Below, piece after piece: positions 22,901 through 36,998 of a DNA stretch of 64,000 nt. The notes beneath the pieces were generated by a model, which was not told the origin of the DNA, did no database searches, and saw only the letters and a program-made list of their open reading frames with translations. Within the stretch, counting starts at the first letter, position 1; each line of letters starts with the position of its first letter. Made by a program: the position numbers and the translations under genes. Origin of the DNA: Mytilus trossulus (lineage: Eukaryota > Mollusca > Bivalvia > Mytilida > Mytilidae); NCBI RefSeq assembly GCF_036588685.1, contig NC_086374.1, positions 20,762,886-20,826,885 on the forward strand. The letters run 5' to 3'.

Positions 22901-24861
22901 ATATGATTTTGTATGTGTTGCCTTTGTTCTTTTTTCTCTCTTTTTTGTGAAAGAGGTTGTTTTGGGTTTTATTTTTATAAATTTTTGTTAGTTATTATGA
23001 GAGGGTATAAAAAAATGTAATGAGACATACCCCGGTAATTCGAATAGCACATAAACAAAGACAGCTGATATATTCCAAGAGAAAGAAAGTTAAATTGATG
23101 TTTACAAGACAAAAAAAATCAACCAGAAAATAACCCATTATGACAAAAAAGTGTGAATTGCGGCTCTTCATCTTAACAGTTTAATGTACAAGTTAAGCGA
23201 TTGAACAGACTCAAAATCTACCATACAATTCAGAAAAAAAATGTGTTCAATTAGACAAGTAGGAAGTCTATGTTTTCTATTTTAAGGCCTTGTCTGACTT
23301 TGTGATGTAGAACAGTACGTATAGAGTTGCCCTTCTTCGCTTTTGTTCGTCAAGTACCAGAATGCATTATGATATTAGCTAATAATTACTTTAATTTATT
23401 TGACAAGTACTATCTGTTTAAAAAAATATATTCAGATGTGAGCATATAGTATTACATTTTTGCTTAATTGAATTTTCTTGGATAGTTATCTCATTGGCGC
23501 GAAAAATAAAATGGACTTTATTAGCAATAAATGCTTTTATTACGAAATGTAATGATATATCACCTCCGACTTTCACTTTAACAAAAAAAGTATGCCTACA
23601 TAATCAACCCTTCGGACTTCATAAATTTTGTTAGAGTCGATTAACTTTATTTGATGAAAATTAATAAATTTCCTTATACAAAAATGCATCACATATACAA
23701 AACAAATGAGAAACAGATTTGTTTGTGACGTGGAGGGCAGCAAGTATAAGCAACAACCACTAAATTACAGGCTTCTGATCACGACAAAAAGGTAAACCTG
23801 ATTAAATCTTGAAAGTGCCAAGATAATCCTATTTTACCATTGTTGAATAAGTTTAGTTTAGTTTTATATTGCAGCATTTCAGCAGCACCTCCATACAGTT
23901 ATTTCTGTCTCCTTTTTCTGAAGTTTAACGGGCGCTGTCATGACTTACTTAATCCTCTCTCTCGTCTTTTAAGGTAAGTAAAATTCGTCGGACAAAGCGG
24001 CATAACTCAGATTTCAATAAAGATATGTGTATACATGTAGGGAAAACGGTACTATTTATTCTGCCATAGGCGACAATACTAACATTTTCTAAACTTACAA
24101 GTTTTTATAATAAAAACCTGGATAAAACAGTTATGTGTGGTGTTAGTACTTTATTACTGTATTTTAAAAATTGAAGCCAAATAGTATCATGACCAAATTT
24201 CCAAATGAGCTTGTTTATGTTATCCATGCCCACCGTCATTTTGCACCAAATTTATGAAATTTTGGAAGTCTTTTCGAATAATTCTCTAGAAAATATTTCA
24301 ATAGGTTTTAAAATTTATATTGTAAATTTGCACACTGCAGTTATTCATAGATAAATTAAAAAAAATATAGTGTACCCTTATATCCAATCACAGCGCTCCT
24401 ATGTTGACTTCCTTCACCTGTCTTTGGGTACACAAAAGGCCAACCTAATGCTGGGAAAATGTAATACTACCGTTTTCGCTGTAACCGATAGAAAACTGAA
24501 ATAAGATAATTAAAAACTGGATGCTTTTTTGATATTCACAAAACTCCGTAAAGGAAGATAATAAGAAGTTTCGAATATTCATTTGGTATTTTGTTGCAGA
24601 ACTTTACTGTGTATTTCATTTGTTTTATATATAAATGTGTAGAACATGTATTTGGTGTTATGTCTATTAGTCTTAAGAAAATGTATGCTCCGCAATTTGT
24701 TGAATGTTTCAACAACTCATTCATTTATCATTCTTATATGTTGGTATTTTCAAATAGACAAATAGAAAATACAAAAATCGTCCAAGTTCAATTTATAAAT
24801 TTCAGTCACTTTAATTTTTATATAAATGAAAACTTTTACGATAAAAGTTTCTAATTACATG

Positions 24862-24985
24862 TAGAATATGACAACCATGAACCAAAGACAACCCCCTGAA
24901 TAACAGGCTTGGGAGATGGACAAAAAGAATGTGGTGGTGTTAAACATGGTTGTGAGCACCCAACCCTCCCCTGGTGGTGTTTCAT
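24862..24985 (-). repeat. Dispersed repeat fragment (family R1, reverse orientation)
   Basis: Contains 'aacaggcttgggagatggac' and 'ggtgttaaacatggttgtga' ending 'caaccctcccctgg', the reverse complement of the 'ggggagggttgggattccgc' part of the copy at 29365. Confidence 0.5.
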
Positions 24986-25379
24986 TAAAAAATAAAAACA
25001 AACTGTAAAAAAAACACCAGTTGCAATTGACAGAAATCAACAGATCGGTACAAGGTTAAAAAATAATTATAAATTTAAAACATAGGCTCAAAGCACCGAC
25101 ATGATGTTGGCTATTACTTTTCATAACTGTACATGTATAGCGATATACATGTATATTTAGTAATGTCATAGTTTTGAAGAAGAAAAAAAACATATCTATG
25201 TTAGATTGGTTACCTTAAAAATAAGTTTATTCAAAGGATTAATTAGTTTCCATACGGATCGTATCTTTTCCTAAATATTGACAACGTCGCCGTTATAATT
25301 TGAATGGGATTTCACGTTTTTAATAAGAACACTACCGGTACAGCAAATTAGTTGTATCTTTGAAAGAATTTGTAATGAC

Positions 25380-25608
25380 ATATTTGTTTTCCGTCCATTT
25401 TTTTTTTACATAAATAAGGACGTTAGTTTTCTCGTTTGAATTGTTTTATATTGTCTTATCGGTGCCTATCATAGCTGACCATGCGGTATGGGCTTTGCTC
25501 ATTGTTGAAGGCCGTACGGTGACCTATAGTTGTTGATGTTTGTGTCATTTTGGTCTTTTGTGGATAGTTGTCTCATTAGCAATCATACCACATCTTCTTT
25601 TTTATATC
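25380..25608 (+). repeat. Dispersed repeat copy (family R1, 3' part)
   Basis: Includes 'acgttagttttctcgtttga', 'cggtatgggctttgctcatt', 'gttgaaggccgtacggtgac' and the terminal 'caatcataccacatcttc'. It is close to the copy at 29365..29730. I know this type of repeat from mussel genomes. Confidence 0.75.
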
Positions 25609-26172
25609 ACTAAAGGTTTTAATTGTTTTATGGAAAAGAATCCCTGACTTAATAATTTGTAAGTTAAACATAAATTCTGTTAATTGAAATAAAAAAAAAC
25701 AAAGGAAATGAAATATATACATTGTAGGAAGGGATCAAAGGAAAATCGACGTCCAAAAAGGGCAGATTCGAAAACAAGATCGAAAAATCTTCTCTTTTGT
25801 CGTTTTTTTTTTCTTTCTTTTTTGTGATGGAGTTCACTGTATAGAACTGAATTATCCAAATCGAGAAAAGGACAAATGTTGCTGTCTGAATATCATTTAT
25901 TTAAAATCAGTTCCTATGGGTAAAATTTCAGCCGTAAAATAAGAAAATTCTTATTATATAAAGGTTTAATATTTTCAAGGTAATGGTAAGTGTTAAACGT
26001 ATCAATAAAATGTAATTTCGACGAATATTTACTGTGTTTGGCCATAAACTGTAATTAATCATAATTCAGGAACAAGTTTGCCACGAAACATTTTCTTATG
26101 AAATCATGATAACAGCGTCATTGGTAAAACTTTTTTTGTTTTCAGGGGAGGTACTATTTTGACTACCGCTGG

Positions 26173-26374
26173 TGAAGATGATAAAGGCGCGACAAACTGT
26201 TACTTGTATCCCTTCTATCTGACAAAGCTTTAAGTTCTGTGAAGATGATAAAGGCGCGACAAACTGTCACTTGTATCCCTACTATCTGACAAAACTTGAT
26301 TTCTGTGAAGATGATAAAGGAGCGACAAACTGTCACCTGTATCCCTACTATCTGACAAAGCTTGAAGTTCTGCG
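26173..26374. repeat. Three-unit minisatellite, ~66-bp period
   Basis: Three units each start 'gaagatgataaagg' and include 'gcgacaaactgt' and 'ctatctgacaaa'. The minus-strand open frame across it is a translated repeat, not a gene. Confidence 0.85.
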
Positions 26375-27981
26375 ATGTTTGATATAATGTTAAAAGCATT
26401 CACATGATTCTACACGTAACACTACAGATATAGAAAATATATAAAATTACGATCCAAATTTAAATGAGACTTTTTTATTTCAATTTCAAAGCTACAACTT
26501 CATGTCGTATTTGTTGACTACCGATTCGAAATAATTTGTACAAATTGTTAGCTTCCATAGTTTTCCTTTCCCGTTGATATTCTTTTCAATAACAGAATTT
26601 GCAATAGTCTTCAATATAGTTCGCATCAAAAGTCAGATGAGGTCACATCATAGGTCAGTTGAGGTCAAATTATTATTTTACAAGACAATAATATATCATC
26701 GAAGTTTTAGGACTCATTATGACAACATTATACAAAACTGTGTGATTGTTAATAACGAATTATTTTTCAATATTCTGTTTTTTAAATATATAAAACAAAG
26801 GAAATACTTTTTATTTGCTCTGCCAATGCGACAACTACCCATCATAGAATTAAACAACCGTTTAGATCGCCGTAGCAACTTCAACAATGACCAAACACAA
26901 ACCGCATAGTAAGCTATAAAATGTTCCGTCATGACAAAATATGAAACAAGAAATGAAGAAAACTAGCAGCTTGATTAATGATGATAACAAACGTGACAGA
27001 CAGCAACCGACGGCAACCACTGGATCAAATGTTCCTGTCTTGGGACATGCGCATAAAAAGTATATGCCAAAGTATAATTATCTACAAGCACCGTAAGTAC
27101 TTAAACAATATTGTATTCGGTTTTAAATCAATTCTTATTATCAATATAGTTTTAACAAATGTCTTATGATATTACAGGAATGGAAAAATAAACAAAATTT
27201 TAAATATTACTGAAAAGGTAAAAAAACATTTTTACTCACATAATAGCTATATCTTGAAGTTTGATGCTCAAATGCCAAATCTATGATATATTTTACATTA
27301 TATATGAATTTCAATCTATAAATTTGCGCACGCATATTAAAAAGCTGGAATATCAAATTTATATTTTCATACGTGATTGGTCTCATGAGTATTAGGCTCC
27401 TCCTCATTGTTTGTTTCATGTTGAATTATTTGACTTGATTTACGTTGTTTTTTTTTCAAGTTTTTTTTTTTTAAGTTTCAAAGCAACAGATGTTGTGTAC
27501 GTCGAATATTATGACTTTTACTGTTCTAAAGTATGTAAATATTGAGAAAAAGTCCTTGGAAGATAATTTTGTAAACGTCGAAATATTAAGTCTGACAAAT
27601 TGATGACTTTAAAACATCATTTACCTATTGCTATAATACAATTCAGTACAACTATTGTGCAAATTAATATTGTTTCCCAGGAATACATTTTCAAATGAGT
27701 TTTCTTTTATAATTCATTTTTATTAGATTGCTGTTTCTTTATATTGAACTCAAAATATTTAAAGCAAAAAAAACCCAACACTTTTATTGATATCCGTCAT
27801 CTGAGTATCACAACAAGCTCTTTGATATATTCTCGTTATTTTGTAACCGTCGGTTCTCTGGAGGAATAAATTTCATTATACTGACTCGTTTGTTCTTGAT
27901 TAGGATATATGTTTTATATATTAAAAAGTAGTTAATTGTTCACCTGTTCCAAGTCAGGACCCGGTAGTTTATGTCTGACAT

Positions 27982-28031
27982 TTTTTTTAATTTTTTTTTT
28001 TGGGGGGGGGGGGGGGGGGTATTTATTTTTT
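27982..28031. repeat. Homopolymer T / G / T run
   Basis: A poly-T stretch followed by about 17 consecutive G and then more T. It is likely prone to length error in assembly. Confidence 0.8.
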
Positions 28032-28039
28032 TTTCTAAA

Positions 28040-28230
28040 TTAAGCAGTAAGTTTTCTCAATTGATTTGTTGGGCCTTTTATAGTCGACTATAAGGATTAA
28101 TAGGGTTTTTTTTTCTCGTCGTTGAAGGCTGCACGGTTACCTATAATTGCTTGCATCCACTTCATTTCATTGAAACTTTGGTGGATAGCTGTCTCATTGA
28201 CAAACTAACCACATTTCCCTTAGTTTTATA
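28040..28230 (+). repeat. Diverged dispersed repeat copy (family R1)
   Basis: Contains 'tcgttgaaggctgcacggtt', 'acctataattgcttgcatcc' and 'gtggatagctgtctcattga', a degenerate match to the 3' part of the copies at 25380 and 29365. Confidence 0.6.
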
Positions 28231-29364
28231 TTTATAGAAAGGAGGTTTGAAAATATTTGTGTACTCTCTAATGGATTTGGTATGACTTTTTAAAATGAAA
28301 TTATTCATTTGTCGTTTGATGTTTTAAGACTGTCCTGGTTTAAACAAAAAGGAAGTTACTGTCCACATTTCATAATAGACTGAATGTGGAATATCAGATT
28401 TTCTTAAATCTAGAGTATAATACTGCTTAACAAAATATCTCCATCTTTAAAAATTGTGTTTGAGAGGGGTTTTTTTTAAGGACATAAAATAAAAAAAAAA
28501 GAAGGCATACTCTCTTTCCGAACGCTATCGACCTGTTTTGATAGAAATATTTTTCAATAGAAAGACAGTCCAACTCTTTACATATCTTATTGTCCATGAA
28601 ATTCATCAGATAACGTTTTAATTCTGTAACTGAAATACATTAGGCATAAACAAGATCTAAGTATATAACCTTTTGCATTGGTAATCAGATTTATAAGATA
28701 AAAATGACAAATTTGTAGAAATGTATAATGAATGATTGTAAGAGGAACATATGTTCCCTTATTTCTCAGTATAAATAATAACGTCATTTGAAAAACAAAA
28801 TCAATTTGAGTTTGTCAGTGACCGTGACGTAATCAAACCATTATAATTAAACCGAATTAATCAATTAGATAATTTCTTCATAAAGCATTCGTAGTCCTTG
28901 TAAATAGTGAACATCTTGCTTTTATATCTAAAGAAATTATAATTAAATCAAATAGTTCTGCACTTTTATCAATCGCTTTTATAAGAATAATGAAAAATAT
29001 TTCAAATTGATAAATATTATTTGATGACACCGGAATCTGAATTCTTTTCAACTGAGTTTTACTATGCATTTTGCGTTGTGTTTGATCATTCTACTCATTC
29101 TACATTGGCTATGTGTATTAAAGGAGGGGTGATATCTCACAAAAACCCACAGCATTGATTCGCCTGTTCCAAGTTTTAAGTCTTTAGTGTTCTTTTTTTT
29201 TCATCTTTCTTTTTTTTTTAATTTTAGTTCGTTTATATGTTTTGAAGTTTAGTGTGACGTCCATATTTACTGAACTGGTACACATTTTGTTTTTGAAATG
29301 ATTTTCTTTAAACCCAATAAATTGTCATAGCGTGTCCGCATCATGTGTCGAATGCACTGTGAAG

Positions 29365-29730
29365 CAGTGTTGATATACCACTGTCCCAGGTTAGGGGAGG
29401 GTTGGGATTCCGCTTACATGTTTAACCCCGCCTCATTATTTATGTATTTGCTTGTCCCAAGTCAGGAGCCTGTAATTCAGTGGTTGTCGTTTGTTTATGT
29501 GTTACATATTTGTTTTTTGTTCATTTTTTTACATAAATAAGGCCGTTAGTTTTCTCGTTTGAATTGTTTTGCATTGTCTTATCGGGACCTTTTATAGCTA
29601 ACTATGCGGTATGGGCTTTGCTCATTGTTGAAGGCCGTACGGTGACCTATAGTTGTTAATGTTTGTGTCATTTTGGTCTTTTTGTGGGTAGTTGTCTCAT
29701 TGGCAATCATACCACATCTTCTTTTTTATA
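29365..29730 (+). repeat. Dispersed repeat copy (family R1, fullest copy)
   Basis: Runs from 'ctgtcccaggttaggggagg' through 'caagtcaggagcctgtaatt' and 'gttgaaggccgtacggtgac' to 'caatcataccacatcttc'. Partial or reverse copies lie at 22725, 24862, 25380, 28040, 51062, 54980 and 60060. There is no coding frame of note. Confidence 0.75.
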
Positions 29731-30458
29731 TTGATACCCGTTATCACAGATATGGTGCCCAGTTTCATGACTATCGACTTCGTATATGCTCTCTCTTGAT
29801 ACAAACCTTCAATTTTGTCATAGATTAAAATGGTTCATCTTTGACAATGTATAGGAAATAATCAGTATACACTGGGATATATGTAGTGCATATACTCATT
29901 GAAATGTGGGTCTTTATAGTCATGACAGTAGTAGATGCCTTTTTGTCAATTAGTGAACATGAATTTCGGAATTGAAGTTAATTTGAAAAGACACTTCTTT
30001 ACAACCTTTGGAATACAATATATTTAGGCTTATGAGCTAAAGAAATAGCTCATGATTGAATAATTTAACTGTGCAAACAAATCGTAAGTATTATATTTCG
30101 ATACTGCATACGAATTAAGCGCATTTGTTTAAGGTTTTTTTTTCACTTTACCATTGAGAGCAAGTCTAAAATATTGTACCTCTAATTCTATTTTTAATAG
30201 TAGGCTTATATTTTTATAATATCAAAACCAAAAGAATAACTTCACCACCAATCCTAACTAAGCGGACCCCTATTTTTTTTAAACATATTTCATTTATGTA
30301 GGGCAATCTGAACCTTGATTGTTATTTATCAGTTTTCGTTGATTAATCAAAACGAAGAGTAAAATGATTAGTTTATCTGACTGTTACACTGATATACAGT
30401 AACATCACATGCTGTAGATTATCTTGTGATATGGACGAATACTTTAATCTGGACCAAC

Positions 30459-33400
30459 ATGGCGGACGTCACACAGCTGATATTATTCACCCTTGTTATA
30501 CTAACATGTTACGTTTATTCAGATGATCCACATCCCATTATTGATGTTTGTAGACAGAAAAGTCCATGCTTGTGCGAATATTCCAATGGGGACTTCGTAG
30601 ATCTCACATCTCTATCTAATGATAATGACACAGAACCCAGGTAAGAGGAGGCGCAATTTCCACTGAGATTAATTCACTCAGGAGTATATATATATATAGA
30701 ACTTCTCAAAACATGTAAGATTTTGAGTAAATAGAGGAGTTTGAATAGTATAACATCGACATTCGTCGCTATACATTACTACTAAAGTCTTGATTCAATA
30801 CCCACAATTTGCATCCTTAAACAAAATGAACTAATTTTATATCTGAAAGACAGAACATATCATTTTTGTTATAATCAATGATCGTTCTGCAAAATTTGCA
30901 TGATTATGATTAAATTCAAAAGTACTCATAAAAAACTTTCACACTGCGCATTTTTGATATAAAGATTGAAGTATTTCAAATGAACCTGTTTTTAAAATAA
31001 TACCAAATTATATCAAAAGACAAAACACTTCACTAACAACCAAACAAAAAAATACAAAACTTGAAGCCCTCCTGAAACGACGATCAACTTAGTAAGTGTT
31101 TCGGAAGGGTACGCAATTCCTCCTGTTCTGTTTGCCGTCCGTCGGGTGCCTTATGACAGTGCCACTCCGGCGATGACTCGCATTTAGAGCAAATAATACA
31201 GACTGTGGTAACGCCAAGCAAAATATACCCTTGGTCAGCTGTGTCGTAGATATTCTGAATGGGGCAACCAAATCCTGTTGATTATACCATTGAAAACCAT
31301 TGTTGCATTACATTTCACATAAGTAGCAAACCAACAAAGAGGACATGGTAGAAAGAGCAAACTAGAATAATATATCCGCGAGAGAAAAGTTTTCCACATT
31401 TCATATTCAATATGCGGATGTTGCTGCATTTTTGCTAGATAAAAATGAAAAGCTCACTTCTGAATCAATAGAATCATCATTATTTTGTGGTACAGTTCAA
31501 CTACCAATCGACCATCACTGTCAATTTTTAGATACGGAAATAAACAATATCAATGAGTTATGATCTATCAACATGGCTTTAATGAGTTATTAAGCTAACA
31601 TCATATGGCAGAATTTTAAATTAAATGATACAACCCTTTTCGTTCTTTTTTGTTGAATCTATACATTAAGTATGATGCATACGAATGTACGGATAAAGTC
31701 TGCTAGAGAATAAACACAATAAGATGAAGTCGAAAACTCGGCCTTTTTTCAAACAGTATAAACATAAGAAACTAATGTGATTGTTCAGAAGACCACTATC
31801 CGCTATGGTCATCTTTTCTATCCGACACGCACAAATTTGCCCATTTGACCAGATAACCTGGTAGACACAAATAGAAACTTTGATGCACACCCATTATGAA
31901 TGATAAACATTTACAAACATTAGAATGTGTTCTTCTGTTGACAGCATAAAGGTAGGAATCAATTTTGTACATGAAAATTGATTGTCTTCAAGTTAACCTA
32001 TATTCCTTTACTTAACCCAAACAGTAGTCGTGTTAAGTATAGGGATACATGCTTATTATAAGCGAATCCATCTGTTATTTATTCTCTTTGAAATGAATGA
32101 CACGCTTTTTGGGATGTGGGACAATGGGGGGTAAAAGCATGGAAATCTTAGGGAAAACCATAAAGTAAAAGTATAAAGGGGGATTTTTTAAACGAGCATC
32201 CGTGTCACCTCTTCGTTCTTGTAACTGTTATGGTTTTTTTTTACATTTTTCTACATCAATATCCAACAAGACAGGAACTGATATTTTATAGAAACTCCCT
32301 GAACAAGGACACAAGAAAATTAATGTAAATGGTATATCACTTTCAGGATCTTATACATGATCATTATATATATATTAAGCAGAATATTATGATATTGACA
32401 GTAATTTTGCTTTATATATTTATATATTATTTAGGTTTAAAGATATGCCATCTGAAATATTGGGTGGTGCAAAATACTCGTGGAATCCTTGTCATCTGTT
32501 TAATGAAAAAGAGTGCACAAACGTCACGGTAACAAGATTTTATCATTAATATTGGAAGGAAAATGTTTTTTTGTTTGGATTTTTTTCCGTCTTAAATCCG
32601 TTCATAGTATTGTTTACGTGAAAATGAAAACTGTGTTTTAGATTGCTATTTAACTTCGTACATTAATTGATATTTTATCTTGTTCAAGCGTCGCTGTTGG
32701 GTCTTTTGTAGACGAAACACACGTGTTGTGTTCAAAACTCTGAAACTGGTATCTTTTATTGTTTGTTTTTGACCATTCCAGGAGGTTTATCTGAAACAAA
32801 AGGGTCGAAATATATTATATAACCTAGCCAGCACTGAACCAGTAGTGACCACTTTGGAAAGTAAGACAACTCAGTGTTTCATCGCGCTGGTAGAAAAATC
32901 ATATATAATGCAGTAAAAAGAAAATGTTTTGAATTCAGGGTTTTATTACTTTCATTCTTCGTAGCAATATCAAAATTGCCCCAATTCTATAAAAGTTGTA
33001 AATAAAATAAAAAGAATCTAAATGAGCTGTCATCGATCTCCAAATTACCAAAACAATGGGACAAACACCAAGGTTCCCAGGACTTACACATAAATATATT
33101 GCGGACTTGACATTCTGTTTAGATCTTTTACAAAGTATGATTATAGTAACGTAAAAAAGAATAGAAAAAAACAAATCTCTGTATATCTGAGTAAGGTCGG
33201 TAAATATTTAAGTTCATTTTCGTTTGAGTTTTTTTATTGCTAGGTTCGTATTTATTAAACTAGTTTTTTGTGTACTATTTTGTAGACAGCTGTGTGTCTG
33301 ATTTCTTTTCTTTTTTTTGCATTGTATTATCTGTTATTTCTTCTACTTTGATCACCCTTTTTTGTATCTTTTGTCGTTTTTTAAAGGCCTTTCTTTTTGA

Positions 33401-36242
33401 TAAGAAAGAATGGGCATGTTTATTGTATATCTCTTGATAAAATAAAATGTTATGTTCTCGTTAATTTTCTTCAAAGATCTATGACATCTCTTTAACATTG
33501 TATATTTTTAGTTAACTTTAATTTAAAAAAAAAAAAAAAAACATTGTAAGGCGTATAAGAGAGAGACTTTTTTTTTTAGATGTGTGAAGTTATTTCTGGG
33601 GCACCTACTCCAAGATATGTACCAATTGGGAATATGATGAACGCAAAGTTCGATCATAACGAAGTAAATGGTGACCTTCAACTTCAATATGGTGTAACAG
33701 GCGAAGAGAACAGGTAATGGATCTTGTAATCAAACGTTACTCAGACACAAATGATGTGTAATTCAGTACCTTAAATACAAACAGTAACTCTTTAAAAGTT
33801 TTTGGATAGGACACTGATACAAGTTTTATAAACAAATTGTTTAATGAAAAATCCGTGTTGAATTCAGTATTTATTATTGTACCTTGACAAATAAAAAAAC
33901 AAAATATTCTAAGAACGCAGACACTTCTCAGTATCATTTTCCATAAGGACTTTAAACAGTGTTCAAATGGCAATGAATTCTAAACCACACGCACACACGC
34001 ACACCTACATAGAAACAGATTTAATGTTTAATCTGTAATCACTATTCGCTATTTACAGGACAGCATATATACTATTGTTCTGTGATAAAACCCAGGATCC
34101 TGGACAATTCATAGTCACAGGTGAAGAACCTGCAGGGAGTGGTAAATATGTAAGTTATCAATTCAGATAAAGATTAATATCATACTTTTAATGCTTATGT
34201 ATGTTCATTAAGTATTTGCACCATTCAATTCAAATGTTAAGCGTATGATGCACTTAAAATCCATCAATTTGTTTTATATGCGATCGAGAAATACGTATTT
34301 ATTAACAAATTGAAGTCTTATAAATCTGCTCGGAACGAAAAAGTCATGACCCATGTTTAAAAGAAAACATGCAAAAATCCTTTCGGGATTCCAAAGGAAC
34401 TTAGTACAAGGCAAGTAAATATTTTTGAAGATTTAAAGAACTGAAATATACCATTACATGTACGAATAAACCCAGATGTGATCTCATCTGATTTCACAAA
34501 ATCCATACATTCTCATATGATTTCGTTTACAGTACTTTGAGTTACATAGCAAGCATACATGTCGATCTACGACGTCTCCAACTATATCAAATCCGGACAA
34601 TGGTTTGAGTGCAGGATCTGTTATAGGTATAATGTAAGTATCAATCAGGAAAGAAGTAAATGTGTAAAGAGCACACTTAGTTTACTCTATCATTATAAAA
34701 TTCTGAGTCCGTAAATCATTTTTGAGAAAAGCGCGAACATTTTTTTACTACGCTATCAATCAAATTTTGTTAAAATCTAACGCTATAAGGTATTATAGGG
34801 AAAATCCGAATTCTGAATATTTTTTTTTTGTTTGTCATTCGCTTGACCACAATATTTATTTTCGGCGTCACTGTTTTTCTCAGATACTTAAAGTAGTATG
34901 TCAAGTTGTCAACTATAGTTAATGTTTTGTTTTGATTTAACTGTGAAAGTTTCAGGTGTTGCGGGATTCATCTGACCTTGACCTAATTATCATGGTTCAT
35001 GTGGAAACATTACGTGTTTGTAGTAAAAAAACGTTACTCAGATACAATTAACAAAAAGGCAACACTAATTTGAATATGGATTGGTTGTAAGGTGTGTGGA
35101 TGTCAAATGACTTTTTATCAACCTAATTCTCTGATATAAAATGTGCATGTTCATTTAAAAAATTACTAGATCTATAAAAAGTATTATCTTGCATCATATA
35201 ATCGCGATTAGTTTTTTCTTTGTTTAAACTTTTTGATTGACCAACACAAAATAATGGCGGTTTTCGTACTGTAGAATTGCTTGTTTAGTTGGAGTATATT
35301 TACTGGGAGGTATGGCATGTCAAAAGATAAATGGAGCTACAGGCAAAGAAATAATACCTAATTATCCGTTCTGGTCAGCTGTTGGCTCCTCAATAAAGGT
35401 ATGTACTTTATATTTGAATATTCAAAGCCTTTAGGTCTCAAATGGCTGCTACTGTCGCTGGACATTCAATCCCAAAATATATCATCCGACAAATAGCATT
35501 TATTGCGGTTATGATGAACATATTTAAATGATACATTTTTCTGTAGAATTCGAATAAAACCACCTCGGTCTACGTTTGTGTCTATGTGTTTGTTTGGTTT
35601 ATTTTCGCTCTGAAACCAATCATATTTCGTCTTTTCAAAGTTCCTATCTTGAGCATAAAACCTTTGTGATATAACGCAAATCTTTGCGAAATAACGCAAT
35701 TATTTTCGAAAAAACGCAAACATTTTGCTTTATAACGCAAACATTTTTTTAAAATTGTGTGGCGCTTATACGCTGCCGTAGAATGTCCTCTCGGATAGCA
35801 GATTTTTCGGGACGTAGCAAACGATAATTTCGGAAAAATAATGGTACAAGCATACTTGTAGTTTATACAAAACAAATTAATAACAAATCCGGAAGATGAA
35901 AAAATAATGCTTAGAGCTGAAACAGAAAATATGACTACATATCCATGAGATAAGATGATAGTATTGATGAAGTATGACGTAATCAGAGAACTATATTTTA
36001 ATTAGATTGTAAACGTCCAATATTATTAGTTCTTATTCAGATACAGTTACAGTGGTCCGTGCAACAATTGAGATTATATTAATAAATAAAATCTACTAGT
36101 ATTTACATGTGTAAAATAAAAACTATAATTATTGTTTTTCTTGTAGGCTGGGGTAGTTTATGTCTTTACATGTGGAAGAAAATCGGAATATGACGAAATT
36201 GACGAAAAACAAAGAATAAACCAACAACCACAACAAATCTAA
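30459..36242 (+). CDS. M6PR: Cation-dependent mannose-6-phosphate receptor-like protein, copy 1
   Basis: Seven coding exons: 30459..30640, 32435..32528, 33580..33713, 34059..34149, 34533..34633, 35275..35398, 36147..36242 (273 residues). The start is the ATG of MADVTQL, which opens a signal peptide (to about residue 19); a GTG 33 bp upstream in frame is not needed. The luminal part has eight Cys in the pattern VCRQKSPCLC, NPC..C, MC, FC, HTC, and three N-glycosylation sequons (NDT, NVT, NRT). One membrane segment (GIIIACLVGVYLLGG) spans the exon 5-6 junction. The tail has IIPNYPFW, which resembles the conserved Pro/Phe-Trp stretch just inside the membrane in cation-dependent M6P receptors, and YDEI, a YxxI sorting signal. 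The expected role is sorting lysosomal cargo from Golgi to endosomes. Pocket candidates Arg (ENRTAY), Glu (TGEE) and Tyr (KYYF) are present; the Gln position seems replaced. Intron phases equal those of copy 2. Confidence 0.85.
31090..31290 (-). pseudogene. Open frame fragment with membrane-like segment in intron 1 of M6PR-like copy 1
   Basis: On the minus strand a frame without a Met reads CPIQNIYDTADQG, then a hydrophobic stretch YILLGVTTVCIIC, then SKCESSPEWHCHKAPDG and a charged tail to a stop. Codon content looks protein-like. A TAA sits just upstream in frame, so it is either a single exon whose acceptor I cannot place or a decayed copy of a small membrane protein. The family was not recognised. 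Confidence 0.3.
35660..35752. repeat. Short degenerate tandem motif 'ataacgcaaa'
   Basis: Four to five units of about 22 bp with core 'aacgcaa' inside intron 6 of M6PR-like copy 1. The minus-strand open frames over this stretch are repeat translations. Confidence 0.6.
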
Positions 36243-36323
36243 ATACATTGACTCGTAGAATGTCGTTCTCTGTGTGAACTGTTCATTATTGTTTATAAAG
36301 TGACGACTGTGTGTAAATGACAT

Positions 36324-36329
36324 AATAAA
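36324..36329 (+). other. Poly(A) signal AATAAA of M6PR-like copy 1
   Basis: Canonical hexamer 82 bp after the stop codon, giving a short 3' UTR. Confidence 0.6.
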
Positions 36330-36894
36330 AGAGAAGATATATTTTGTGTCTTTTTATTGTCAGGTCCTCAGTACAGATTCGCCAATAACGAAAAATTGTC
36401 TGATCCAAAAATAAGTTATATTTCAAAAATTCTATTGTTCAATTTGAACATAACCACATATAGGAATTGTGTACGTCTTTAATTTTGTACACAAAACTCC
36501 ACCTTGAATTTATTTTATTCTCATTGTTTCATGTTTTTCGTACAAAAAGGTCAGTTCTATAAATGGTAATATGATGGATGTTTTAATAAGTGGAGAGAGC
36601 TGTCAGGTTTTACTTCAACTTCCACGTTGTGACGACTGATAATAACTTCTATTTTACGGATATTACAGAATAAAAAGTAATAAAATCCCCCAAAGCATAG
36701 GTTCAGATTATCTGATTGTTCTATTTATAGTTAACCTGATCTACTCACTGATTAATCAGTCTCACTTGCGGACAAACTTATCCCATACCAGTAGTGTTAC
36801 TGTATTAACAAACAATTATTATAGGAAATATGAAATAGTAACTTATTTATACCCCCCCCCCCAAATTATAATATATATTATTAAGGCATAGTTA

Positions 36895-36998
36895 ACTGTT
36901 TGTTTTTTTTATTTTTAGCCATGGCGTTGTCACTTTGTTTTACTAGCTTTATGATTGTGACTGTCCCGTCCCTTTGGTATCTTTCGTCCCTCTTTTAA
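36895..36998 (+). repeat. Dispersed repeat fragment (family R4)
   Basis: Contains 'gccatggcgttgtcactttg' and 'ccctttggtatctttcgtcc', related to the end of the repeat at 43448..43705 ('gccatagattggtctttcga'). Confidence 0.5.

Larger units (their letters stand above)
22544..30458. other. Gene-free interval of about 7.9 kb
   Basis: I find no exon set with consistent phases on either strand. The interval holds dispersed repeat copies (listed separately), a 3-unit minisatellite, AT-rich sequence and homopolymer runs. Open frames of 60-110 codons here lack recognisable domains and look like chance or repeat-derived frames. Confidence 0.5.

Noticed and set aside
26163-26399. 78-codon minus-strand frame with internal repeats
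   Set aside because: A translated three-unit minisatellite with no gene context.
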